Shown piece after piece: positions 8,237 through 15,956 of a DNA stretch of 15,970 bases; within the stretch, counting starts at the first letter, position 1; each line of letters begins with the position of its first letter. A model generated the notes under the pieces. That model did no database searches, was not told where the DNA came from, and saw only the letters and a program-made list of their open reading frames with translations. Origin of the DNA: Hirudo medicinalis (lineage: Eukaryota; Annelida; Clitellata; Hirudinida; Hirudinidae); contig MPNW01001566.1 of assembly GCA_011800805.1 (NCBI GenBank), positions 1-15,970 on the forward strand, given 5' to 3'. A program made the position numbers and the translations under genes.

Positions 8237-8680
8237 GCAATTGTTAGGCTTCTCAAAATATTCTCCTAATTCGACGAATTCGGTCGATCGGCCATCTTGA
8301 TTAGGCCGCTGTCGTTCGACTCGGCATTTGCCTTTACATTTCTTTTCACTGTGATTTTGAAATTTATGACGGAGGACTTTTTAGAGTCGAATGAGTTGAG
8401 ACTCTGGAAGCAGAGCGAATGAATTTACCCCAATAACTTGTGATCTGTTTGATAAACTCTTTTACTGTCAGACCAACGTTTTTGTGAAATGGCTTTTTGT
8501 ATCTTGTAGAATATATTCCCTGATTAGATGCTCATATTTCTTGGATTAATTGGGATTAACTAATGAATAATTTGGTTTAATGTTAATAACTCTCGTGACT
8601 GGAGTGCTGTCGCTTTTCTAACGCGAAGAATGTCGTCTTCCGATTCTTCGATTGTTTGTGACTCGTGCAATCTCGAGTTT

Positions 8681-8686
8681 AATAAA
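8681..8686 (+). terminator. Candidate polyadenylation signal of the coiled-coil gene
   Basis: AATAAA on the plus strand, about 615 nt after the stop codon at 8065-8067. A second AATAAA lies at 9157-9162. Which is used cannot be told from sequence. Confidence 0.35.
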
Positions 8687-9210
8687 ACTTGACGATTAAA
8701 CGTTCGATAAAAGTGAAGAGCTCGAAAGCAATCACTTTATGGGGCTGCCTAAGAGCTGTTCAGGACAATAGACTTGGTGAAGTATTTCGTTTCAATCTTC
8801 AAGCCTCTTTGTTACTGGGTTCGTAGGTCGTAGTTGTTGCCAGGGTTCAGAAGTTCAGACCCACCTCATTCACAATGCTCTGTCACGATTCCTGCTGGTT
8901 AAGTTGGATTCGAATGATTGCATTTTAAATCTCGAAGTGTCGGGTTCGGATTTTTGTTGCTTTCTTTAACGGGAGTTATAATTAGTTAATTACTAATTAT
9001 TTTTAGATAGTTTAAATTAGCTAATTGCTTTTCCTTTCTAACCACGTGGGATCTCATTTGCGGTGTTTCCGTCTTTTCCATTTTCCGATCGGGACTTTCC
9101 GACGGCTTCTCCACCTGTCCGCTGCTCTCGGTTTCATTGTTCAATTGTTGAATTTCAATAAAATCAGACCTGATATTAATATCGTTCGATCTTTTTTTGT
9201 ATTTTTTAGA

Positions 9211-9393
9211 TTCCAGTTTTTAAAATATTACTTGCCTGCTATTTACTCAAAATGTACTTTGGTGTCAGGATACTTGAGTAATGTTTCTAAAATGTACTGT
9301 GATGTCACAAACGAGGTCATTATTACATTACACAATAATAAATTGTTTACATGTCACCGTGTATTCTTATTTTGTAATTCGATGTTCCGGGAG
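9211..9393 (+). CDS. Possible exon with a BTB-like fragment
   Basis: A strong pyrimidine tract ends in tag at 9209-9210, an open frame follows, and a donor-like GAG|gtgggc ends it at 9393. Near its end the frame reads CDVTNEV, then KLFTCHRVFLFCNSMFRE, which resembles the BTB/POZ core (DV...F.aHR.vLa..S..FR) but is one residue short between HR and FR. The frame is open for 127 codons from 9025. No partner exon with the second half of a BTB domain was found, so chance or a decayed copy are both possible. Confidence 0.18.
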
Positions 9394-9440
9394 GTGGGCG
9401 TCTGAGCCGAAGCCTGCATCTTACCAGGTGTGGGTTCATT

Positions 9441-9745
9441 GAACATTTTAATAATAATAATACTACTACTAATAATAATAATAACAACAATAATAACATT
9501 AATCATAATTCATAATAATCATCGTAATATTAATAATAATAATAATAATAATATTAATAGTCTTTCGCTTATGTGACTTATGTGTCGGTAGGAATTTATG
9601 ATGGAAATAATAATAATAATAATAATAGCTCATAATAAGTAATAATAAAAATAACAATTAATAGTAGTAATAATAATAATAATTAATAGTAGTAATAATA
9701 ATAATAACAATTAATAATAGTAATAATAGTGATAATTATTAGCAA
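9441..9745. repeat. Degenerate AAT microsatellite cluster
   Basis: Two AAT-rich arrays (about 9448-9560 and 9606-9742) with ACT, AAC and TAG interruptions, separated by a short unique stretch. The second includes a near-duplicated TTAATAGTAGTAATAATAA block. No coding content. Confidence 0.9.
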
Positions 9746-10189
9746 GAATAGCACAGTCGTGATGGGTCTAATTGTTGAGGTTTACATCTCCATCGTCGAG
9801 GTTTGAAATGTCACATGACACGAGCACAAACTGGAAAAGGTCTGAGAAAACTTCAGTGAGTCCGGCTGTTGGTCAAATTATATTTATTAAATTATATTAA
9901 ATTTTATTATAATTATATTATATCACAATTATATTCACTCGATAAACAAACATTTTAAAGATGATGTCGTTCGATTGTAAAGCATAAGCTTTTTATGATT
10001 TTATTTTATTTTTTTCTCAATAAAATTCAGAACAATATTTCCTCAGAGAAGCATAAATTGAACACGATCGCTCTTCAAAGTCTGACATTTTTGAACGTAA
10101 ATCCACTTTTTGAATCTTTTGGATTTTATTTCTTATTTTATTTCTGAGCTTATTTTCTGAAAACCTTTTTTTTTTAATCGCACAAAATA
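9746..10189. other. AT-rich spacer with an M-box-like palindrome
   Basis: No gene is supported. GTCACATGAC at 9810-9819 is an E-box of MITF/TFE M-box type (TCACATGA). Just before it GTTGAGGTTT and GTCGAGGTTT form a local 20-bp-spaced repeat (9772-9804). The rest is T-rich, ending in a T tract at 10168-10176. Confidence 0.35.
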
Positions 10190-10246
10190 ATGGACGAGGA
10201 ACGTCCGTTAAGCCTGTATGCTTTGAAAGTTTTAGCTATTGGCGGA
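10190..10246 (+). CDS. Possible first coding exon, unconfirmed
   Basis: An ATG in good context (A at -3, G at +4) opens MDEERPLSLYALKVLAIGG before the frame runs into the AAT array. The composition (acidic start, then a Leu-rich amphipathic stretch) is protein-like and the patch is GC-richer than both flanks. The only nearby donor, GGAC|gtatta at about 10247, is weak and no downstream exon was identified. The minus strand is open here as well, so this is a suggestion only. Confidence 0.18.
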
Positions 10247-10247
10247 C

Positions 10248-10276
10248 GTATTAATAATAATAGTAATGATAATGAC

Positions 10277-10347
<71 letters not shown>

Positions 10348-10389
10348 TAATAGNGTATTAATAATAATAGTAATGATAATGACAATAAT

Positions 10390-10445
<56 letters not shown>

Positions 10446-10640
10446 TAATAGTAATGATAATAATAATAACAATAATAACAATAGCAATAATAACAGCAAC
10501 AATAATAAGAATCAGCAGTTTATAATAACGATAATTAATAATGATTAATAAGAATAACATTAATTAACTTAATAATAATTACCTCAATAACAACAATAAT
10601 AATCACAGAATTAACATTATAATAACAACAATATTATAAT
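10248..10640. repeat. Long (AAT)n array with one undetermined base
   Basis: Two similar blocks, each starting ATTAATAATAATAGTAATGA (10249 and about 10357), are followed by long pure AAT runs. A single n is at 10354, just at the second block start. This suggests a collapsed or stitched repeat in the assembly. Poly-Asn, poly-Ile and poly-Leu frames here are artefacts. Confidence 0.95.
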
Positions 10641-10672
10641 AACAATTATTGTCTAGAATAATAATTATGAGC

Positions 10673-10692
10673 CAACTGTTGATCATCAGTTG
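10673..10692. promoter_or_regulatory. 20-bp near-perfect palindrome with two E-box/MYB cores
   Basis: CAACTG TTGATCAT CAGTTG is self-complementary at 9 of 10 positions, mismatched only at the T-T pair 10679/10686. CAACTG and its complement CAGTTG fit both the CANNTG E-box and the YAACTG MYB site. Function is inferred from the motif only. Confidence 0.3.
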
Positions 10693-10746
10693 ATGTTCAC
10701 ACATTTTTGATATTTTCTCCGCAATGAATAATTAAATAAAAATAGA

Positions 10747-10809
10747 TAATTATGCGCCATAAAAATAAATAATTATGCGCCATAATAACATATAATTATG
10801 CTCCATAAT
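10747..10809. repeat. Three copies of TAATTATGCGCCATAA
   Basis: The motif occurs three times about 23-28 bp apart; the third reads TAATTATGCTCCATAA. Each copy has a TAATTA homeodomain-type core next to GCGCC. A related AACGCCATAAATTAATGC follows at 10824. This is either a short tandem repeat or a cluster of binding sites. Confidence 0.55.
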
Positions 10810-10929
10810 AAATAAAATCTCGGAACGCCATAAATTAATGCTATATGTATGTTATTGATTGGAATAACATTTGACAGAGTCATCTGCCACGAATGATGGA
10901 TGGATTGAAGCAATGATGAGATGAGTACC

Positions 10930-11041
10930 GTCATCATCATCATCATCATCATCATCATCACCATCATCATCATCGTCGTCGTCGTCGTCGTCGTCCTTGT
11001 CATCATCATCATCGTCATCATCCTCGTCGTCGCCGTTATCA
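10930..11041. repeat. (ATC)n/(GTC)n microsatellite
   Basis: Runs of TCA units switch to GTC units (about 10975-10995) and back. On the minus strand this reads as poly-Asp in one frame, with an ATG at its head, but no supporting exon structure is visible. Confidence 0.9.
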
Positions 11042-11378
11042 TCACACACAAAAAATTAAAAATAAACACGCCTTTTTCAATAATTTAAGGCAATTTTCAA
11101 ACAGCAGAAAAACAAAAAGTCATTAAATCCCGATGTGAGAGATTAATTTCCTGCGAACTCCAGAAGGTCAAAGGTCAGAGGTTGGGTTGTGCCCTTCTCC
11201 AGGTGATCATTCTTCGAACCCTCAGCCAATCTTTTGGTTCTACGTTTAATTTTTCTTCTTTTTTTTCTTAAGTTTCCTGAAGGATGCAGGAAATCAGATG
11301 TGTCAAGTACATCTCAAGTACAGATTGATAACAGATTGGATACAAATTATATTTTTAATTGAATACAAATAATTTTAA

Positions 11379-11379
<1 letters not shown>
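11042..11379. other. Spacer with a GC-richer island and a DR1 motif
   Basis: The island 11140-11240 contains AGGTCA A AGGTCA (11165-11177). Both strands hold 40-50 open codons here without a start codon, so an exon cannot be excluded, but none is supported. The right part is AT-rich. Confidence 0.35.
11165..11177 (+). promoter_or_regulatory. Perfect DR1 nuclear-receptor-type element
   Basis: Two perfect AGGTCA half-sites are separated by one A, the direct-repeat-1 arrangement bound by RXR, HNF4 and COUP-type receptors, families present across animals. A weaker AGGTTG follows two bases later. No gene start is recognised nearby, so the target is unknown. Confidence 0.4.
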
Positions 11380-11409
<30 letters not shown>

Positions 11410-11410
11410 T
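11380..11410. repeat. Short (AAT)n microsatellite
   Basis: About ten AAT units. It lies in a 150-bp stretch of nearly pure A/T. Confidence 0.85.
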
Positions 11411-11499
11411 AAAAATAATATTTTTAATTAAATAAAAATTATATTTACTTTGTTGTATTATATAATTTATTATATCAATCACTAGACATAGGAGAATTG

Positions 11500-11592
11500 G
11501 TACTTGCACTTGTACTACTCGAGTGCCGATTTCAGGTATTTGTACTCGTACTCGTACTTGGACCTTGAGTACTTGTACTTGTACTTGCACCT
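11500..11592. repeat. Degenerate hexanucleotide repeat (TACTTG/TACTCG)
   Basis: Units of TACTTG, TACTCG and TATTTG recur with unrelated bases between them. On the minus strand the six-base period gives an alternating VQVQV / VRVRV pattern, an effect of the repeat rather than of selection on protein. Confidence 0.7.
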
Positions 11593-12300
11593 CATTACTT
11601 GGTTCCATGTCTGCCAATCACATTAACGTAAGGATTATTAAAAGATCGACTGCAACTGGAAACGACTTTTTGAATGCGGCAACATTTTACAATCACATTT
11701 CAATTTCATTTAAGTCCAAATTTCCTCTTTCAAATTCAAAATGTCGATAAAGATGTATTTTTAGATTTCAATTCAAAATGCATTTCGATAATAATTCCTG
11801 CAAATTTCCAGCCAGCAGAATGACTGACGCCTGGCATCAGGAATTGATCCGAGTATGGAACCTGCAAATGAATGGCCGTCAAGCGAATGGCCGACGAGTT
11901 TCCCGCAGTTCCACGATTTCATGGAAAATTGGAAAATATTTTCACCTCAAACTTGTCAAAATTCTTCGCACTGCTATCAGAATTTATCATCAGAATTCAT
12001 CATCAGAAGAATTCGTTGGAATTTATTTTGAAAATTTCAGAAAATTGTTGTTTGCCGTAGGATTGAATTGGTACTTATTTCAAGAGACGTGTCTGAAAAA
12101 ATTAATCAAAATAATTTTTTGTTTCAATCTTTTTCATTTTCACGTTTAAATCCATTTCCAGGGTGATTACGTCGTAAACTGACTTCATACAATTACTAAA
12201 TATAATTAGATCAGACTCTTAAAATATCAATTTATAGCGAAATAAACAAAACAAAACAAAACAAAATAACAGGATACAATCCGAGAGACACGAACCAAAA
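11593..12300. other. No confident gene; one 123-codon open frame
   Basis: The plus-strand frame 11778-12149 is open, with an acceptor-like tttccag just before its GC-richer part (11810-11910). Small internal repeats make much of it: GAATGGCCG twice 15 bp apart, and CAGAATTTATCAT-type units near 11979-12015. The protein has no familiar feature and ends in Phe-rich sequence read from T-rich DNA. I do not call it a gene. Confidence 0.35.
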
Positions 12301-12620
12301 TGAAAACCTAGTTGATACTACAGCATTGTATCTCAGTGCACCTACACAATCTCAGTCACTCAAGACCTGACAGTCTCAGCAACAGTATCATCGCCTCTAA
12401 AAATCCCGCGCTCACAGGTGTTCCTTAGAATATCAATGCAGACGAGACAAGCTCTTATTGAGCAAAGAATCAAAATTATCGGTCGTCTTGGCAACGCAAA
12501 TCCTCTCCATTGTCCCCCGCATCTCATAACCGCCGCTGGGAACCGGTGAGGGGCATCAATTTTATGCCCCGTTAGCGGGGATTTGTACCCACATTTGGGG
12601 GGGCTGTTTTTTTTTTTTTG
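12301..12620. other. GC-rich island of unknown nature
   Basis: At roughly half G+C this 300-bp block contrasts with its surroundings. The minus strand is open for about 119 codons (12360-12716). The plus strand is open for about 76 codons (about 12316-12543), with an acceptor-like tctcag before it and a donor-like TCACAG|gtgttc inside. No protein family is recognised on either strand. It ends in two overlapping hairpins (12550-12580) and a G7/T11 tract. It could be an exon, a mobile-element fragment or a structured RNA. Confidence 0.3.
12550..12580. other. Two mutually exclusive perfect hairpins
   Basis: GGGGCAT (12550-12556) pairs with ATGCCCC (12564-12570) around a 7-nt loop. The same CCCC plus the next G (12567-12571) pairs with CGGGG (12576-12580) around TTAG. 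The shared CCCC can join only one helix at a time. Confidence 0.6.
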
Positions 12621-13130
12621 GTCTTCGATATCTCTGAATTGTGCACTGAGGGTAAGAAGAAAGTATGGGCAGATTAAAAATAAGTTTTTTGTTTGTTTCG
12701 TTTTGGACTCTTCCATCCTTCCATCAGTCTGCTATTGATTTGATAAGCTGGGGGTTTGTTTCTACCTACCAACCAACCCCCCTTTAAAAACAATCGAAAT
12801 GCCTCCCCTAAACCCATCGAAATATATTTTTATTTTAAGCGTGATTCAATTTTGTTTGAAAAAAGAAAGAGATTTTTATAATAATTTTGATAATAATCTA
12901 CTTCATTTATTATTTATTTCTTAGTTTTAAATTGGATTTTTCTCTCTCAATCGTGAAAATCACATGAAATTTAAGCGTGGAAGGAAAATATTCCTGAATT
13001 CAGAACTTCAATTTTTTAGATCAAAAAATGGAAAACCAAATTCTTCGAAAAAAAAAACATTGTTTTTTAAAAATTCAAAAATTGAATTTTAATCCAATCT
13101 AATTCAACTCTTATTTACAAAATAAATGTA
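12621..13130. other. AT-rich spacer, nothing recognised
   Basis: A/T-rich sequence with C-runs at 12775-12783 and A/T homopolymer tracts. No open frame, repeat family or RNA gene is supported. Confidence 0.6.
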
Positions 13131-13655
13131 ACATAATTTAATACAATGTAATTCAATTTAATATAATTTAATATGATGTAATATAATATAATATGACGTA
13201 ATATAATTAAATAAGATGTAATATAATTTAATGTAATGTAATATAATTAAATGTGATGTAATATAATTTAATATGATGTAATATAATTAAATATGATGTA
13301 ACATAATTTAATATGATTTATATAATTTAATATGATGTAATATAATTTAATATAATTCAATATGATTTAATATAATTTAATATGATGTAATATAATTAAA
13401 TATGATGTAATATAATTTAATATGATGTAATATAATTTAATATGATGTAATATAATTAAATATGATGTAATATAATTTAATATGATGTAATATAATTTAA
13501 TATGATGTAATATAATTTAATATGATGTAATATAATTTAATATGATGTAATATAATTTAACATGATGTAATATAATTTAATATGATGTAATATAATTAAA
13601 TATGATAATTTAATATGATGTAATATAATTTAATATGATGTAATATAATTTAATA
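13131..13655. repeat. 20-bp satellite array, about 26 copies
   Basis: The unit is TATAATTTAATATGATGTAA, made of two related 10-bp halves (TATAATTTAA and TATGATGTAA). The phase holds for long stretches, with single shifts near 13320 and 13605. TTTAA and TAAAA variants alternate. The 60-bp block 13381-13440 (variant order AAA, TTTA, TTTA) is repeated identically at 13441-13500, a higher-order duplication. It lies just downstream of the TIR exon and could supply ATTAAA-type polyadenylation signals on the minus strand. Confidence 0.95.
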
Positions 13656-13860
13656 CACACGTCTACTGCATTCGTTCAAGCTTGCAATAATTTCAGGGTG
13701 AAAAATTCAAAACAACTCAACATAATCAGAAATCGTCCGATCAATGTTACAAGTACACAGTTACAATGTTACAGTGCGCAGTAACTGTATGCTAATTATG
13801 TCAATAGCCAACGACTCATTAACATAATATATTCACCAGCATATTCAAACATATTTACAC
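13656..13860. other. Probable 3' UTR start of the TIR gene
   Basis: These 200 bp follow the TIR stop codon on the minus strand. They contain an 8-bp inverted repeat, ACAGTTAC (13757-13764) and GTAACTGT (13781-13788), and a CAATGTTACA direct repeat. No AATAAA is present on the minus strand here. Confidence 0.4.
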
Positions 13861-14286
13861 TCAGTACTTCTCCTTGGGCAGTCCAATAACCTTGACGTAG
13901 AATCCTCTTTGATCGAGTAGAGAGCCTGGGTTTTTAAAGTCCGCACTCATCGATCCCTCCAGAGAGTCAATCCTCTCTGAAGAACCATCGGAAACCACCC
14001 GGGTCCCCCAGGCGACCGACGGGGATAGAGGTTGTGGTAGCAGCTCCCCGAGCTTCTGGGCGAGCCGCTCGTCTTCGGCAACCAAGCATTCGTAATCGCA
14101 GACAGCCGCATAGAGGGCTCTGTCCCTTTCCTCGAGGTCAAGCCACCTCTGCCTAAAGATGAAGATGAAACGGTGCCTCTGAGACTCCAGTTGCCGAAGG
14201 AGTCCCACGCGAAAGAAATCGTTGGTCCAGAAGGTCTTCAAGAAACTCTCAGACAAGACAACGACCGTCAGTTGGCTCTGCCTTAT
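13861..14286 (-). CDS. TIR-domain protein, last coding exon (partial)
   Basis: TIR domains pass signals from Toll-like and IL-1-type receptors and their adaptors through TIR-TIR contacts. This phase-0 exon follows a good acceptor (ttatgcttttcag, AG at 14288-14287) and gives the last 141 residues. It opens with IRQSQLTVVVLSESFLKTFW, the central TIR strand (I..S+.TV.VLS..FL.S.W). RHRFIFIF fits the next strand (R.I.I), and LAQKLGELLP sits where Toll receptors have the FW..L...L box-3 helix, though the Phe-Trp pair is absent there. About 55 residues follow, Ser/Gly-rich and ending GFYVKVIGLPKEKY. The front half of the domain (the YDAF.SY box and RD..PG BB loop) must lie in an upstream exon; none was convincing up to 15970. 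Whether it is a receptor or a soluble adaptor is open. Confidence 0.75.
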   Translation of the reverse strand: MRQSQLTVVVLSESFLKTFWTNDFFRVGLLRQLESQRHRFIFIFRQRWLDLEERDRALYAAVCDYECLVAEDERLAQKLGELLPQPLSPSVAWGTRVVSDGSSERIDSLEGSMSADFKNPGSLLDQRGFYVKVIGLPKEKY

Positions 14287-14289
14287 CTG

Positions 14290-14820
14290 AAAAGCATAAA
14301 ACTTTGAGTATTAAGCCCCGCCGAAAGGGGAGGGGGAGCAGGGAATAAGTGCCCAGGGGCCTGGTAATTTTATGGGGCTTTTGGTTCTATAATATTAAAA
14401 TATTACAGTCATGACATTTTTATTTTTGTTTTTCCGCTTTTCCTAAACTGACGTAACAGGGGCTCGTGGCCCCTTTCCTAGGTGCCCGCAATTTCTGTCT
14501 GCAGACCTGAGGATGAGATATCCCTGGAGAGGTCTGTTTGATTGGAGGTCGGTGGCAGGGAGGATTTTATTTTGCGATTCCCGAGGACGATAAATCAGAC
14601 GATAATGAATAAGATTGAATAATAAATTCAATAAAAACTTCAAAACTTCATGTTTATAGGACAATTTAGAGAAGACTTTCGGCGGAGAAAATGGCCTTTA
14701 AAAATAATTAAATTTAAAAAACATTAATTTATATCCAAAACAACAACAGCAACAACAACTGCAGCAACAAGAACAACAACTGCAACTGCAGAAGGAACAA
14801 ACAAACAAACAAACAAAATC
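14290..14820. other. Probable TIR intron with GC-richer patch and CAA-rich tract
   Basis: The patch 14460-14590 is GC-richer and all minus frames are partly open. One frame has a good acceptor (ccaatcaaacag) but its possible donor gives the wrong phase for the TIR exon, so I do not add it. From about 14740 to 14810 a CAA/CAG/CTG-rich tract passes into (CAAA)n. Confidence 0.45.
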
Positions 14821-15029
14821 GGAACAAAAAAAGGACGCCCGTTGGACCGCCAGGGTCACCACGGGACGATGAAATGAAGAAAAGTGCGAAAAGTTAATTT
14901 AAAGCTTTCAAAAGCGGACACGACACCCCCCTCTCTGGATTCGTCGTTGTCAGACGCCAAGCCAAATCCATCTTTACGGGCGCGAAAATATAGAAAAATG
15001 ACCGGCGTATTTTATTCTCCACAAAAGCA
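14821..15029. other. GC-richer block upstream of a microsatellite, unassigned
   Basis: Near-even base composition and about 40 open plus-strand codons (Ser/Pro/Lys-rich, 14884-15030) that merge into the Asn/Asp repeat. There is no ATG in frame before 14998 and no convincing acceptor. It could be a first exon or promoter of an unseen gene. Confidence 0.3.
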
Positions 15030-15081
15030 TAACAATAATAATAATGATGCTGATGCTGATGATGATGATGATGATAATAAC

Positions 15082-15125
<44 letters not shown>

Positions 15126-15339
15126 TATTAGTAATAATAACGATGATGATGATAATGATAATAATAATAATAATAATGATGCTGATGCTGATGATGATGA
15201 TGATAATAACAATAATAATAATAAAATAATAATAATAATAACAATAATAACAATATTAATAATAATAACGATGATGATGATGATAATGATAATAATAATA
15301 ATAATGATGATGATGATGATGATTAATAATAATAATAAC

Positions 15340-15376
<37 letters not shown>

Positions 15377-15462
15377 TCAACAACAACAATTATAATAACA
15401 AAAGTAATAATAACAATAATAATAATTATTATTACAATTATAATTATGATAAATGACAACAA
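15030..15462. repeat. Compound (AAT)/(GAT)/(GCT) microsatellite with internal duplication
   Basis: GCTGATGCTGAT appears at 15049 and again at 15181, 132 bp apart, each followed by GAT runs, AAT runs, ACAATATTA and ACGATGATG in the same order. So a roughly 130-bp compound unit has duplicated. Frames reading Asn/Asp or Ile/Met/Leu runs are artefacts unless transcript data show otherwise. Confidence 0.92.
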
Positions 15463-15559
15463 ATAATAATAAAAAACGTGAGAACGTTTGACCGACGTCA
15501 TTGAGAATAATTTTGTGATTGTTCGTCCCTCGTGGCCGGGAATTTTTCCATTGGGGGTG

Positions 15560-15642
15560 ATGCCCCCCGTGAACTCCGTGGACATGGAACAATTAGAGGC
15601 AGATTGGAGGCGATTGGAAAAGGTGATGGCGGCAAAGGAAAG
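15560..15642 (+). CDS. Candidate first coding exon of a gene running off the right edge
   Basis: An ATG at 15560 opens 27 codons: MPPVNSVDMEQLEADW, then RRLEKVMAAKE, an amphipathic Glu/Leu/Arg-rich stretch typical of coding sequence. They end at a donor-like GGAAAG|gtcagc (15642); an alternative donor GAAAAG|gtgatg is at 15622. The patch is much GC-richer than the microsatellites on both sides. The frame stops at 15654 if unspliced. No next exon is visible before 15970 and I do not recognise the family. The minus strand is also open, so strand is uncertain. Confidence 0.3.
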
Positions 15643-15763
15643 GTCAGCACGGAGTTAACCTTTCCTTTGGATGGTTTGGATGATGCCATGCATCAATCCT
15701 TCTCAATAGGTACTAGTTAACCTCTAATACAGGTAATTGTTGTTACTCTTTGATGGGCCTTTT

Positions 15764-15874
15764 TAATGTTAATATTAATTTTAATATTATTAAGTTTTTA
15801 TTATTGTTAGTATTATTATTATTATTGTTGTTGTTATTATTACTATTATTATTAAGTTATTATTATTATTATCA

Positions 15875-15920
<46 letters not shown>

Positions 15921-15925
15921 CATCA

Positions 15926-15956
<31 letters not shown>

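Larger units (their letters stand above)
8068..9440 (+). other. Probable 3' UTR and unresolved GC-richer region downstream of the coiled-coil gene
   Basis: This 1.4 kb is clearly less AT-rich than most non-coding DNA in the window. It begins with a strong splice acceptor (pyrimidine tract, tttcag ending 8086). It holds a 31-codon hydrophobic ORF (8141-8236), a CpG-richer patch near 8270-8330, plus-strand AATAAA signals at 8681-8686 and 9157-9162, an acceptor-plus-open-frame patch at about 8847-8970, and the BTB-like patch at 9211-9393. The simplest reading is a long 3' UTR ending near 8700 followed by DNA that may contain exons of another gene. Confidence 0.45.

Noticed and set aside
10852..11069. 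Poly-Asp protein on the minus strand
   Set aside because: Microsatellite translation; no exon signals or flanking coding sequence.
12360..12716. Minus-strand 118-codon frame in the GC-rich island
   Set aside because: No motif recognised, the opposite strand is also open, and the N-terminal part is translated homopolymer; kept only as an unassigned island.
14443..14664. Minus-strand frame considered as the missing first half of the TIR domain
   Set aside because: A neighbouring frame gives SRDISSSG, reminiscent of the TIR BB loop, but it hits a stop without a usable donor, and the only donor in the area gives the wrong phase for the 14286 acceptor.
14884..15456. Plus-strand 190-codon Asn/Asp-rich frame
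   Set aside because: It starts at GTG, has no upstream splice acceptor, and two thirds is microsatellite; the front 40 codons are mentioned only as an unassigned block.
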